Shown here: positions 33,263-54,036 of the stretch, piece after piece
Position numbering within the stretch: position 1 is the first letter of the stretch
How the letters are laid out: each line of letters begins with the position of its first letter
NCBI RefSeq assembly: GCF_041381155.1
Contig: NC_091147.1
Span: 15,524,318-15,588,317, forward strand
From: Argopecten irradians
Taxonomy: Eukaryota; Mollusca; Bivalvia; Pectinida; Pectinidae
DNA length: 64,000 bases
Direction: 5' to 3'
Made by a program: the position numbers and the translations under genes
Notes under the pieces: model-generated
Databases searched by the model: none
The model's input: only the letters and a program-made list of their open reading frames with translations
What the model was told of the DNA's origin: nothing

Positions 33263-33577
33263 TTTACTCCTATTGTCACTGAGATGAGTTTTTAAATCAA
33301 CATGTGGTGGATCCTCTTTTAAGAAAACTGGTCTGGTTAAACAGAAGACCTTATAACATATATGATATTAAAATAGTTTCTGCAGTACTACGATAGATAT
33401 ATCAGAATTGCTTTTGAAAAATTAATTTAAAATTGTTTCATTCTAAATCTCTGTGTTGTCTATGGTCAAATGATTTTAAATCATTTAACCGGTCGTTAGA
33501 TCATTCATAGCATGTAACTGATAAATATAAATTTTCCATAAGACAGACATTACCCGATTAGCATAGGACAAGGTTAA

Positions 33578-33645
33578 TGACGTCATAGCCTTACCAGGTA
33601 AATAGATATAGTATAAAAACTAGCCGTACCATTAGTACTAAAACT
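33578..33645 (+). promoter_or_regulatory. Orphan promoter-like module: full CRE plus TATA
   Basis: TGACGTCA (33578-33585) is followed 26 bases later by TATAAAAA (33612) and then by CCATTAGTACT. The arrangement resembles the TATA plus CCAGTACGG module of genes 3 and 5, but no exon 1 follows. It may be a distal promoter, the relic of a lost array member, or chance. Confidence 0.3.
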
Positions 33646-34160
33646 ATAGATACAAACTGTATGTAAATAACGGGAAAAAGCTTGTCCTAACACAGTACTT
33701 ACATTCTCTGTACATCGAAGGTACTTTAAATAGTTATTAATTAAATTAATGTCGTTTTAATTAGCATATAGAGATGATAGAGTATTGATTCTGAGCACAA
33801 TATACCGATGTACCTTTATCACATGGTCTATGTAACAAATATTTCTCCTGTATTTATTGTAGTTTGTAATTATTATCACTGCATATATTCCTGTAACTTA
33901 TTACTTTCCAATAACACTAATGCATAATAATAGATTATTTGGCAGAATTATATGCATATATAATTAGTTTTCGAATACCATTATCGAAATACTAAGCCCT
34001 TTAATAGATCTTGGCCCGGCCTCTTAGATACGTGAGAAGTTTGCCAATACCAAATATCACTATCTGTTGATTATCAGCCCACTGTTAGATTATCCACTCG
34101 ACTGGGTAAGAACAATATCCCATTTAAATAACGGTCATTTCACCAGCACCATGACTCCTG

Positions 34161-34199
34161 TATAAAAGCAGTTGGGGGCCACGATACAAACCAGTACGG
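34161..34199 (+). promoter_or_regulatory. Core promoter of beta-tubulin gene 3
   Basis: TATAAAAG at 34161-34168 and CCAGTACGG at 34191-34199, exactly 30 bases from the TATA start. The same pair with the same spacing occurs in gene 5, so the second motif is probably the initiator. Confidence 0.8.
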
Positions 34200-34229
34200 C
34201 ACAGAGTAACAGCACAGACACACAGCAAC

Positions 34230-36591
<2,362 letters not shown>

Positions 36592-36623
36592 ATTAACCAA
36601 TTTGTATTAACCTTTCGGAACAT

Positions 36624-36644
36624 GAGTTCGACGAGGAGGCTTAA
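36624..36644 (+). pseudogene. Remnant of a tubulin C-terminal tail and stop, first copy
   Basis: GAGTTCGACGAGGAGGCTTA, completed by A, reads EFDEEA-stop 33 bases after the working stop. What follows it (GCTTAAATATGAAGACC, then CAAACAAAACTTT) aligns with the start of the gene 4 3' UTR, so this was probably the original end of gene 3 before the present tail was copied in. The EFDEE pattern recalls gene 2. Confidence 0.75.
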
Positions 36645-36823
36645 ATATGAAGACCTAAAGAACATACAGATACAAACAAAACTTTTACATATTCATACTA
36701 TCGTTATAAATTATTCCAGCATTTTGTTATTTTTGTATCTTTGGACTGAATTATTTGAGGAAAAATTTAAGCCATTATATCAATCATGAAATTATCCTAC
36801 GCTATTAGTCCATTTATTGTATT

Positions 36824-36932
36824 GAATTCACTGAGTCTGAATCCAACGTGAACGACTACCAACAGTACAGGGATGCCACAGCTAAGCGAGGAGAAGGGAG
36901 AGTTCGAGGAGGAAGGATCATGGAAAGCCTAA
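36824..36932 (+). pseudogene. Remnant of a tubulin exon 4 end, second copy
   Basis: Reads EFTESESNVND, lacks the 12 bases for LVSE, continues YQQYRDATA, then loses frame although the DNA still matches (GGAGAAGGGAGAGTTCGAGG). It corresponds to about the last 40 codons of beta-tubulin. No upstream exon is present. A dead fragment left by unequal exchange or conversion. Confidence 0.85.
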
Positions 36933-37055
36933 CTCTTTGAAGTAGTTTTTACGCACTATATCACTGCCATATTAGAGTATTTTTATCATATTTGGTCCTG
37001 TATATTTCAGGGATTATTAAGGAAATGAAATGAAATTATAATTTTGTAATTATAT

Positions 37056-37061
37056 AATAAA
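37056..37061 (+). terminator. Possible polyadenylation signal of tubulin gene 3
   Basis: AATAAA, 465 bases after the stop and beyond both tail remnants. It is the first canonical hexamer downstream, so the remnants are probably in the transcript. Confidence 0.4.
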
Positions 37062-37069
37062 ACTATAAA

Positions 37070-38819
37070 GTTGTTGAAATTTGAATAATAAAAAAGGCAT
37101 TAAAATCTACTCAAAGTTGAATGAGTTATAAATTTTATTTGTATAGTTGACTTGCTACAGTATACATCTATATATAGCCGTGACTGATCAAAATGACTGA
37201 CAAATACCCGATGTTATCTGGCATGTAATTGGTTAAGAGGTGACCGAGTCCATTTACTCGTTAGTTACACGGTTCATGACAACATAATGTATTTATAGAC
37301 CAGCATTTTCCACTACAACGCCTTCAGTAATGAACAACAATGACTATGACCAATAATATTTCAGAAACTTTGGCTCTAGTAGTTGAAGTTTAGCAATCCT
37401 TATTCGAAAACATCTATCATTAAACAGGTACCAAATTATTCAATAATTTGATTGTATTTCTCAAGGATTAGAGATTATGTAATAAGTCGCAAAAATGGAT
37501 GTATTATGGCATCTACTTTGTTGTACATCCTATAAACAAACAGAAGTCTTTAATGAAACGCCGAATTATGCTAATTCATATCCGCGCTAATAAATCATAA
37601 TTTACAATTATTCGTTAAATTTGACTGCGCTAAAACAGCAAGGAGAGTTAATTTCAAATTTGAATTGGTCGAAAAAATCTCTACTTACTTTGTATATACT
37701 TATAAGTACTCAAGTATTCTGGCATTGATGCTTTGCCCCGCTGTCGTCTTTACTGTAAAGTTCTAGAAGTTATTACAAACATCTCCTGAAAAAAACTAGC
37801 CGGTGGAGTCATTGAGTGATCAAATGAAACTGATTTACAAAATTTTAAACAGAAATATACACAAGAAATGTTTTACCTTTAGCCCAGTGGAAAATACGCC
37901 CACGAATTGTCGTCATCAGTAAAATTCAAACGGAAATGTGAAATGAAACCGCTGATCATGCTACTTAAGGTCGTTGAAATACAAAAAGTGATAGATATAA
38001 ACAAAGGCACAAAGGCAAAATTAAAACAACAGAAATTTCTTTAAATATACAATAAATCATGACCATAATTTAAAATTTAATTATATGCATACAAAAACAT
38101 GTAAACAACCTCGTTATCTACTACAAAGATACTTTTAGACACATGTGTTAATTAATCGGTTCAACGTTAGCACGTGCATTAACAAAGTATCTATACGGAG
38201 ACTGCTAAAAATGTAAAAGTGGTATTGAACTCGGTGCATGCAAGAGTAAATGTCCTCAGTTTCGAGGTCATGTTAAGAGTTACAATCTTATTGAGAATAA
38301 TTGGATGACGATAACGATATCACAAGTCACAACAAGGCTCAAGTCTCATCAACAAATTTTATCTTTAAGGAATTCCTTTACGTAAAATTCTCCGTGTGAA
38401 AGCATAACAGAGGTAAACGTCTTCCTTAAAGTTAAGAACAGATGATAAAACTAGGCCATGGTGTGCAGAGCAAGTGAGACCCAGTATCACAAAGGGAGTA
38501 GTTACCATTGCGATGATAGTGTCAACCGTTATATGTTGATGAAAACCCTTAAAAAAGAAAGTACCTCAGAATATTTCATGTTATAGAGTACATATTCAAT
38601 AAGTAAATGTATTCCACGATACTTTTAAAAAAAACACTGGTATTGATTAATTAAATACATTAAAAGTTATATAATGAACCCTCCTTAGAAATGATGATAG
38701 TGTTAGTTAATAGTGATAAGTAGTTGAATACGTTGAAAGGTCGCTAAACATACTTGCTATCTTTTCATTTACTTGCATATTAACACCATAGTAAACTCTT
38801 AAGATTAATAAAGTTCGAT
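37070..38819. other. Intergenic stretch between tubulin genes 3 and 4
   Basis: AT-rich; no gene or named repeat seen. Confidence 0.45.
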
Positions 38820-39006
38820 GGCCCAGTTTCATCCACATTCCTTAATTTTTAGAAATTCCTTACCCTGAAAATTATCCACAAGCATTACTGATGTAAACTA
38901 AAACGCCTTAACTTCAATTTTTTCCTTGTTTTCTGTAATGATTTCTATGGAAAAATATCAAATTAAGGAATTACTGAATGTTAAGGAATGCTGATGAAAT
39001 TTGGCC
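38820..39006. mobile_element. MITE with GGCC termini and TTCCTTAA arms
   Basis: GGCCCAGTTTCATCCACATT on the left corresponds to the inverted right end GGCCAAATTTCATCAGCATT, and both arms continue with CCTTAA and AATTCCTTA. About 187 bp, arms about 43 bp. No clear target duplication. Confidence 0.7.
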
Positions 39007-39595
39007 TTGGTAATCTAAATCTCAAACCATAGCAAGTAATATATTCCTGTTGTCAGATGAAGTATCATCGCATTGGATTCTCAACATATTTGCTCTCCTT
39101 TTATTTACATACATAATCACAACATTGTATACTTGTATGATCAATTACCAGCTATTTTTAATCTCAAATCATACTACTTTTCAAGTTCCTTATGTCTGAC
39201 GAATAGTTCGTACTTTTCTATTCCGGGCACGGATATGAAGGACACATGTCATATACCGTTAGCTGTAAAGAGTGAATAGTTCCTGTTAACTTTAACATTA
39301 TACGGTAATAGTTTTTCAGTAAACCTGACATACAACTTATTGTTATGACATTGAAAAGGTACATAGCGGCATTGTTATTTATAACAAACATCATGTAATG
39401 CATATTCAAAATGAGTGATCAGGAAAATCGATAAACCAAAATGGTTATATCATCGGTTGAAGAAAATTTCTTTTACGTTCTCTTTTAAATGTTTTCAACA
39501 TTTCTTTCGATTATAGCATTCAATAGATTCTTTTCAGCGTTTTTTACCTTAAATTCGTTTTCATTGTATTCCTTTCAATAGAAAAAAAACCTTTA

Positions 39596-39853
39596 CTAGA
39601 AAATTATACTCAACGCGGTCGTATGTAATTTAAACAAATGTTTGTTTGGCAAAATAGAAATTCTCCATGGCAGTAAGGGAATTATGCCTCTATACATTAC
39701 AACATAGCCTTTCAGTATGAACAGTTCGATAATTAAAAAGTAGGAGCCTAACCCGTATACAAAAGCTGTCCATATTGATATTCGATACCTCTCTATGTTT
39801 AAATAAGGTTTATATACAGGATCTGATAATGGTGACTTAAACAAGACAGCCAT
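39596..39853 (-). other. Open frame of 85 codons with good start context, divergent from tubulin gene 4
   Basis: Begins MAVLFKSPLSDPVYK in the context ACCATGG and contains a hydrophobic stretch, FVYGLGSYFLIIELFILKG, that could span a membrane. A GT donor-like site follows after KGY. The start lies about 120 bases from the gene 4 TATA box, so the two could share a divergent promoter. No family recognised; chance is quite possible. Confidence 0.2.
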
Positions 39854-39970
39854 GGTATGATAGAATAGATATCCAAGCCTTATCTCTAATTCCTATTATT
39901 CGCTCGAACCTGTTCAAATAATAGCGGGTCAATGGGCCGGAACGTTAGTGGCAGTTCATAGTTGTTGGTT

Positions 39971-40001
39971 TATAAGTCTAGGAGACACTAAACAACAAAC
40001 C
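39971..40001 (+). promoter_or_regulatory. Core promoter of beta-tubulin gene 4 (TATAAGTC)
   Basis: TATAAG at 39971-39976. A start near 40001 gives a leader of about 50 bases, ending in ACAGACAGCCCCAAACTACC, which is almost the same as the leader end of gene 5. The CCAGTACGG motif of genes 3 and 5 is absent. Confidence 0.65.
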
Positions 40002-40052
40002 ATAACTGAAGAAGTCCGCCTTCGGAGACACAGACAGCCCCAAACTACCAAT

Positions 40053-43347
<3,295 letters not shown>

Positions 43348-43390
43348 ATTATGTGAGGCAACTTCTACTTGAACCAAAGGACGCAAACAA

Positions 43391-43476
43391 AATAAAACTT
43401 TCGCATAGTCATACTATTGTTATTTCTTTGGACTTAAAACAGTTGATGAAAAACAAGCCATTGTGCCAATAATAAA
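43391..43476 (+). terminator. Polyadenylation signals of tubulin gene 4
   Basis: AATAAA at 43391-43396 (44 bases after the stop) and again at 43471-43476. The second has a mutated counterpart in the homologous 3' flank of gene 3 (ATGAAA). Confidence 0.55.
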
Positions 43477-43876
43477 ATTAACCAGCGTTATTAATTAATT
43501 CATTTTTTGGACTTTTAACAGAATTGCAATATGATTTTATAACACAAGAAAAACGTGTATAATGGATGGGATTCCCATTGAAGAGCAAACATCATGTGGA
43601 TAACACCAAAATGACGTACAACAAATTCAGAAACAAAATTAAAACTATGACGTAAAGAGATGTTGTCTTCTGTGATTTTGTGTAGACATACACCACAAGT
43701 ATTTTCAAAATCATACTTTAGCGCGTTTCGAGTCACGAAATAAAATTTGCTCCAAAATAAGGCTGTGCTAATACAGCTGAGTTATGGAAATGATTGTGAG
43801 TTCATAGTTCCGGATTTTGTTAACGGGAACGTAACTAAAGACAGGATGTGATACCTGTATTCACGCGTGAGCTTAA

Positions 43877-44352
43877 ACAGAACTCGGGTCTGGTTTTAAG
43901 TTTTGTATAAGCTTAAATGGAACTAGGACCTAGTTTTTAGTTCTGTATTAGCTTGAATGAAAACTATGGTCTGGTTTCAAGTTAGAACTCGGATCTGGTT
44001 TCTAGTTATGTATCAGCTTAAATGGAACTAGGGCCTAGTTTCTAGTTCTGTATCAGCTTGAATGAAAACTATGGTTTCAAGTTAGAACTCGGATCTGGTT
44101 TCTAGTTATGTATAAGCTTAAATGGAACTAGGGCCTAGTTTCTAGTTCTGTATCAGCTTGAATGAAAACTATGGTTTCAAGTTAGAACTTGGGTCTGGTT
44201 TCTAGTTATGTATAAGCTTAAATGGAACTAGGGCCTAGTTTCTAGTTCTGTATCAGCTTGAATGAAAACTATGGTTTCAAGTTAGAACTCGGATCTGGTT
44301 TCTAGATATGTATAACCTTAAATGCTACTAGGGCCTAGTTTCTTCTTCTGAA
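43877..44352 (+). repeat. 100-bp minisatellite built of two half-units, about 4.7 copies
   Basis: Units begin at about 43880, then 43981, 44081, 44181 and 44281. Period exactly 100 bp for the inner copies. Each unit holds two related halves: GGATCTGGTTTCTAGTTATG and GGGCCTAGTTTCTAGTTCTG, both followed by TAT-AGCTT-AATG. The first and last copies are more diverged. Confidence 0.92.
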
Positions 44353-44673
44353 ATAGCTCAAATAGTTATATTTTAGTTAAAGTTAAGAAACTCGAAGCTA
44401 TAAACTATAAACTCACAATCAAATTCAAATCTTCCTTATTAGCTGTATGTGATAGTCAAACATATCTTAAAACAGGGGTGTCATATTATAGTTTAGTGTA
44501 TATAAACAGCAATAAAACGTTTATGTTGGACCTACACAATACTGTAAATCAAACAGAGATTTTGTGTTATATCACTTCGAGTTAACGAGGAGCGGCTGAC
44601 CTTTGAACTGGTCAGAGACCAATGTCATTCTTAATTTAAAAAGATTAATTCAGGAGTTGAAGGAATGGTTCCC

Positions 44674-45008
44674 AGTGTCACAGGGGTTACTATCACTGTA
44701 TCGGTAGAAGCTTTCGTTAGTTGTCGCTTCACTGATGTTAGTACTCCCTGGAAACTACAGCGGTTACTATCATTGTCGTTATATCCACCCCTGGAATATG
44801 CCATAGTAACATGAAAAAACTGAGCAATCACAGGCTTACAAGATTATGTAGAGAGAAAAGCTTCATATCAAAGCCTTATTGTTAACCATGGTGAATCGTA
44901 TTTCGATTATTTTGACGGATAACAAAGGACCAAACTATCAGATTTGCTATGATATATACCAGGGGAGAATATAATGACAGTGATAGTAACCCCTGAAATA
45001 TCGAGGAT
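44674..45008. repeat. Three copies of the CAGGGGTTACTATCACTGTC dispersed repeat
   Basis: Two plus-strand copies begin near 44681 (CACAGGGGTTACTATCACTG) and 44757 (ACAGCGGTTACTATCATTG); the latter continues TCGTTATATCCACCCCTGG. A minus-strand copy at about 44955-45008 reads ACAGTGATAGTAACCCCTGA then AATATCGAGGAT. The same motif is at 11201-11270 and 11876-11990. Confidence 0.65.
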
Positions 45009-45017
45009 GTTGTGAGA

Positions 45018-45240
45018 ACGTTAGGGCACGATGGCTTAACGGTTAATGTGTCAGACATTGTGCCGGTAGCCTTACCATTATGAGACCCCGAAATGAGGCT
45101 GTCGACAGGTAGAGACCGTAGGTTGTTGACTTGTCTCCGAGAACTCTGTCTGTCTTCCTCTTTCAAAATCTTACTTGTCTTCAAATGACTATGACTGGTA
45201 ATGTAGAGTGGGTTATGTAATGATATAAGACTTTTTACCA
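45018..45240 (+). mobile_element. Probable tRNA-derived SINE, diverged
   Basis: GGGCACGATGGCTTAACGGT contains a box-A-like TGGCTTAACGG; a weak box B lies about 45 bases later (ACCCCGAAATGAGG). Then comes TCTCCGAGAACTCTGTCTG followed by TCTTCCTC, which resembles the central part of the SINE at 57017 (TCTCCGGTTACTCCGGCTTT). Ends are not defined. Confidence 0.5.
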
Positions 45241-48200
45241 TGGAGATAGAAGCAAGCTTATTACACAACAAATAATTTAGATTTTACTTCTATGATGAGA
45301 TGGTACGGTGTTGGCATTACATGCAGTTTTATTTTGTTTTGATCGTCAGCATCATTGATAAGTCCTTAAAGTATGCATCAATTAATCGGTACTTTCCGTT
45401 TACTCGTGTCTCACATCGGAACACCACTCAGACCTTTCCGTCATACATATGTATCTTCGGAAAATACATTATACGTATATATAATGCTGGACCAGAATGG
45501 TATTCTGAATGCTCCTTGCTTCAATCACAACATCTAAGTGAAATTTCCGGCTATTCCGGAAATATATCAATAATTTCCGAAGAATGGCGGAAATTTCTCG
45601 AGATGTTGCTCTTGCTCGTTTCTCGTTTACGGAAAGTATCGAAGGTTCCCGATTATCAATTGCAGTGCTTTACTACTGACGTCATCAGAGGACTCGGTTG
45701 CTGAAGAAAAGGGATAGGAGTTCTAAGAGAAAACGTCAACAAATAGGTCCTATTCCACCTCAGACGGACAACCGAGAGATTGACTACTGGTGTTAGAATG
45801 GCAGGCATATTAACAATTGAGCAATATAAAGCGATTTTTTTATTACAAAACATAACCATTGACAATTCATAGATACACTAATAAAAAAAACTAATAAATA
45901 ATAAATGAGTAACTCTACTCAGTTATGAAATGCTAGCGGCATGTTCATGCATAACGACAAGGGGGGATAATTAGATACCAGTTAACATAACATAAAATAA
46001 TACAACCGATCTGTTTTGTGGAGTCAAAACTTAGAGACCAAGATCATTTAAAGAAACTGAGAATTAAATGCAAATAACGCAACTGCTAGCCTGAATCAAA
46101 ATCGATAACACGTAGCATAATGCAAACAAAATACAGCGATCTGCATGGAGACCATTGAAATGGAACAAATATAAGAATGTTGGTCACGTGATGTGTAAAC
46201 TAATCAATATGGTGGAACTGAAGGGTATGACGGTTTATATAAAGGTGTTAAATACACTTCTGATTTTCAATCGATTTTTTTATGTTTGTTGTACATACTT
46301 TGCAAATAAACGTGTTTACACAAGAAACTTAAGCCCTTACACCGAACAGAGTGAAATAAGGTAAAGGAAAAAATAGTAGTGCAAGTAAAAGTTATCATTT
46401 TTATTATATCACATTTTTTTAAAGGCTGAAATAAGAATAAAAATGTTCAAAAGAATTCATTAATTCAAACAACCATAGGGTTATGCGTTTACTTGGAAGA
46501 CTAACTGTAATTTTATCAACTGTGATCTTTTATAGGAGGGGTATCTTTATATAAAATTCACGAAAAGCTAATTACAGGACAGTCCGTTCCGTTTCTCAGC
46601 TTCTTTCATAAACCGCCATTGAATTAAACATCAAATATGAATAAATTGAAAAGTAAAAGTAAATGAATAATACATTTTAGATACAATGTTACTACAAAGA
46701 TAAGTCATGGATCATTCCTTTACTTGGTTAATGATGTTCTTGTTGTTAACCAAAAGCCGATGTCATTTAATTAGGAACTGCCTAGACTTTTGGTCTGCTA
46801 ATCGAGTATCATTTACAAGCTGGTATTATCGATTTCATTTTAACGTTAATTACATTATTGTAAATAAATATCTGCACTGCTAACGTTGTGTAATACCTAA
46901 ACTTTAACAAACCAATTTGGCGATATGTAGCTTTATAAAACAAAGGTACATGTTATATGACTACAGTTTACATCCAGTACAATTTTACACTTTGACTCCA
47001 CACATTCCAAAAGTCGGGATTTCGATCTCAGACTCTGGTTTCGGCAATTACTTTATCTAGTGAAAGATACACAAAAAATCCCGACCTATCGACCCGTTTT
47101 TGTTTTTTTTTTGTGTTTTTTTTTTTGTTGTTTTTTTTTTTGCCAATGTAACCCTACACAGACATTTTCTTCCTAATTACTTTTTCCTAACTTTTATTCA
47201 TTTATTCATATTCAGTATCACATTAAATAAATCTATTGTCATCGGTGGCATTTTCCGTATAAAGGTAATTACACGTAATTATCAAGTTAATCAATTGCCA
47301 GGGGAAACAACCCTGATTAGCCATTGTCTTTTTGCCTGCAGCCAAGATCACAAAGTGACCAAAATATGAACGCCTTTGGGAATCGCTTCCGTTATAAGAA
47401 ACTTATATAGCCTACAGAATTATTCTTTTGTTTCTGGTCAAAACTAGTTTTCACTCACTATATACTGCGAGTGTCGAGATTCACACCAATGTTGTTTTGT
47501 ACATTCAATATTTTACACCACATCAAATTAAATCTGTAAGATTTTATCTGAAAAAGGAAGGATTGTCTCGGTCACAAATACAGTTTCCGGTTTCATAGGG
47601 AAAAAAGACATATTTCTGTTATTATTTGCACAAACTGAAGTCGACTTGCTGGAAGCTAATTGAAATCCTCAAGTTTAACTGTGAAAAAACAATAGTATTA
47701 AGCTCTGTTTCATCAAAGACCATAGATGTGTTCAGTTTGTATAATGAGAAAACACAACAAAAACTCAATATTCTTGAAATTAATGATGTGGGAAATACAA
47801 TCAATCATCTTTACTTATTATAAAGCCTTGTTTATTTTATATATTAAATGGAGTAAAGAAAATCAATTTATAATTTCAGAAATACTCGAAAGTATTTCGA
47901 TAAAAGTGGTGTCCTCATCTAATCCATGAATTAAGTCCCAAGATTCGACGATCTGAATAAATGTTCATGTACAGACTTTCAATGTCGAAAGATAGCTAAT
48001 TATTTCTTTTTGTTGTCCTTTCAATGATTTCTACAGGCTTCTTAGACGGGTTGTATCATGCGATCATAACATAACCTAAAGTCGAGGTGCAGTACATATG
48101 TATATCAATTCCAAAATCACTGTGATCCACACCAAGGCCACATATAATCGCGATGTTTTCAATAAAGTCAGGTTCGTTCGGTTATTTCAAAAGATAAATG

Positions 48201-49540
48201 GATTTAATTTGCAATATACACCAATCGAAATATATATCGATGTGCAGAACATTGTAACTATAGATTGCGCAGAGGTCCGTTCTATTTCAATCGTGAAAAA
48301 GGATACATACTTTTCTTTACAAAGACAATATCTCGTTGTTTTGTTTCCCCATTTTGTAGTTCCTAAGTTTCAGATATAAACACACACGAAATTTTCATGT
48401 AAATTTTCCGATAACGATATTTGTTATTTACACTCAGCAAACAATGGGTGTGTGTGTCGCACTCTGTTGTACGAGATGTATGTCAACATTTCAGGTTCGG
48501 TTTATTTATCTACCTTAGAACGTTATATTGACCCTGCAGTAGACTGTTATAGTACCGAGTCGATAATATACTCAACTTTTTTTACTCATTAAAACGATCA
48601 ATGGATTCACTGTACCAATTCTCAAATACACCGCCCCAATGTAATAATACATGGACATCCGTATACATGGACATCAGCTTAACTTACACAAATTATATAC
48701 TTTTCAATACGGTTAGTTTAATGAACTCGAAATATCTAGTCTGCTTCCATCACTCAAGCCTACGTATATGATAAGACCATCAACCGTTAATTAGACATTG
48801 TCTTCTATCTTATCAAATTTAAATTTAAAATTTGGTGGAAAAAATCAATGATATTTGAAATATTCCATTATCTCCGTACAGACAATTGCTCGTTAATGAG
48901 TGTAAATATCTTAATAAAAAAAATCAAAGGAAGATATTTGATACATTAATATTTTATGTTACCATTTTCTGAATTTCAAATGAAATTTCAACATTATAAC
49001 AAAGAGAGAAAAATATAATCAATATTCAATTTACTCAGTGACTTGAAACAAAAGTGCAATGAATTTTGATATATAGTGCATTAAAATCAATTTATCAATC
49101 GTAATTTTGACGAATAAAATCTACCTTTTGAAAACTAGTTCTAACATTTCAAAAACATGTTAATATTACGATTTGGCAATAAGGCATTACTTTAAAAGTT
49201 CATACACTTTCAATCCTCTTTTTACCCAAATGCGCTCAATTTTCCTTCCAAATATGACGATTAATTGATCCAAAATGATTTCGCCGAAGGTTCAAACAGT
49301 TCCATTTTAACATTACATAAGCTATTGATCAAAATTCTTTTGTTATGTTACTAGCGCGCACCAACGCATTAGTGACCAAGAGTTCTAAATCTATTTATCA
49401 CAACTAATCAACGTTGTTTTCTGGATTAACACTTAGCAATGCAAATCTTTAGAAAATGCAATCTGGGTTTATCTTAAGTATAGAACAATTCAGTTGAAGG
49501 TTTGAGGATATTATAAATTTAGTGACGCGCGGCCTTTAAG
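45241..49540. other. Intergenic region before tubulin gene 5
   Basis: AT-rich. Holds an open frame of 134 codons at 45300-45704, another of 93 at 48098-48379, a poly-T run near 47099-47142 and a TGACGTCA near 45677. No protein family recognised; chance frames of this length are expected in 64 kb of such sequence. Confidence 0.4.
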
Positions 49541-49561
49541 ACTCGGAACCATAGTTGCCAG

Positions 49562-49600
49562 TATAAAAGCCCGAGGACAACCACAAACACGCCAGTACGG
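49562..49600 (+). promoter_or_regulatory. Core promoter of beta-tubulin gene 5
   Basis: TATAAAAG at 49562-49569 and CCAGTACGG at 49592-49600, the same pair at the same 30-base spacing as in gene 3. The leader of about 65 bases ends with ACAGACAGCCCCAACTAC, shared with gene 4. Confidence 0.82.
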
Positions 49601-49657
49601 AACTGAACGCAGACACGTTAACATTGTTTAGCACTACAGACAGCCCCAACTACAAAA

Positions 49658-53072
<3,415 letters not shown>

Positions 53073-53350
53073 ATCCTCTTTAATTCCAGAATCTTTTAGA
53101 ACTTTTAAACAAGAAATCTAGTCCATCTGGTTTCAGTGCTTGATCGAAACATCTAGTTTATTTGCCTGAATTGCAATATTTAGTACGAATATCGTTTGAT
53201 ATAAGGAACAATTTTGAAATGATGGTGATATTATTGTCAAGCCATGATTAAAAAAGTGCAAACATAAACGATATTTATTGTTTTTGTTAAACTTGTTATT
53301 AGTTACCATGCTGTGTTCTACGAAGTTAAATTTTGTTTGCTTCTGAAGCT

Positions 53351-53356
53351 AATAAA
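53351..53356 (+). terminator. Polyadenylation signal of tubulin gene 5
   Basis: AATAAA about 280 bases after the stop in an AT-rich 3' flank. Confidence 0.55.
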
Positions 53357-53477
53357 AATGCTCGATGAACATGTATAAAAACATATTCTTTTCTCTGTTT
53401 TTCTTTTCACTTGCACACTAAAATCTTTCAAGTAGTTTAGCTTTAAACTACTCTCAAACACGTCACGTTTGCTTGTA

Positions 53478-53851
53478 CAGTTAAACCTGCCTGAGTGACT
53501 ACCTCAACCACCTGCTTAATACGTCCATGCACGTTTTTGGTGAAACAAATGGCCAATTCTAGCAATCTATCCAATCTTACATTATGTTTTCAAAGTAATT
53601 TATCCTGTCAAGGTTAATTGGTTGCAAAATGCGAATTTGTTGAATATCTTTTCATTATGCATGAAAAAATATCCAGCACAATTTGCAGTAAGAACAGGAC
53701 CGACATTCGGTTCGCAAATTCACTCAACAATTTTACTTTGACATGGTAATTTACTCTGACAATAATGTGTTCTATATTCTATCTATATATATCACTTACC
53801 TATAAAGACCATATTTGTCTATTGTGTGATCAGTTTAGACAGGTTTGACTG
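53478..53851. mobile_element. Mariner/pogo-type MITE with TA target
   Basis: CAGTTAAACCTGCCTGAGTG at the left and, inverted, CAGTCAAACCTGTCTAAACT at the right, each bordered by TA. 374 bp without an ORF. CAGT-AAACCTGTCT termini are usual for Tc1/mariner/pogo relatives. Confidence 0.7.
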
Positions 53852-53887
53852 TACTTAAAAATACTCTTGTTCACTAGAACACTATAT

Positions 53888-54036
53888 GAACCAGTTGTTC
53901 ACAGCGGCTGCTTATGATGAAGACCATATAGGTCAATCAAAATAGAAATTCAACAATGCGTAATTCAATCAATGATTAAAAAGTATGAATAAAATTTATT
54001 CAATTAATCACTCATTTCAAACTGAACAACTGGTTC
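53888..54036. mobile_element. Short inverted-repeat element, GAACCAGTTGTTCA ends
   Basis: GAACCAGTTGTTCA (53888-53901) is exactly inverted at 54023-54036. The 149-bp unit has no ORF. No target duplication recognised, so it could be a chance hairpin. Confidence 0.45.

Noticed and set aside
44882-45271. 129-codon minus-strand frame
   Set aside because: It crosses a dispersed repeat and the SINE-like sequence; not a gene.
45300-45704. 134-codon open frame
   Set aside because: No motif, no splice context; one or so of this length is expected by chance in 64 kb of AT-rich six-frame sequence.
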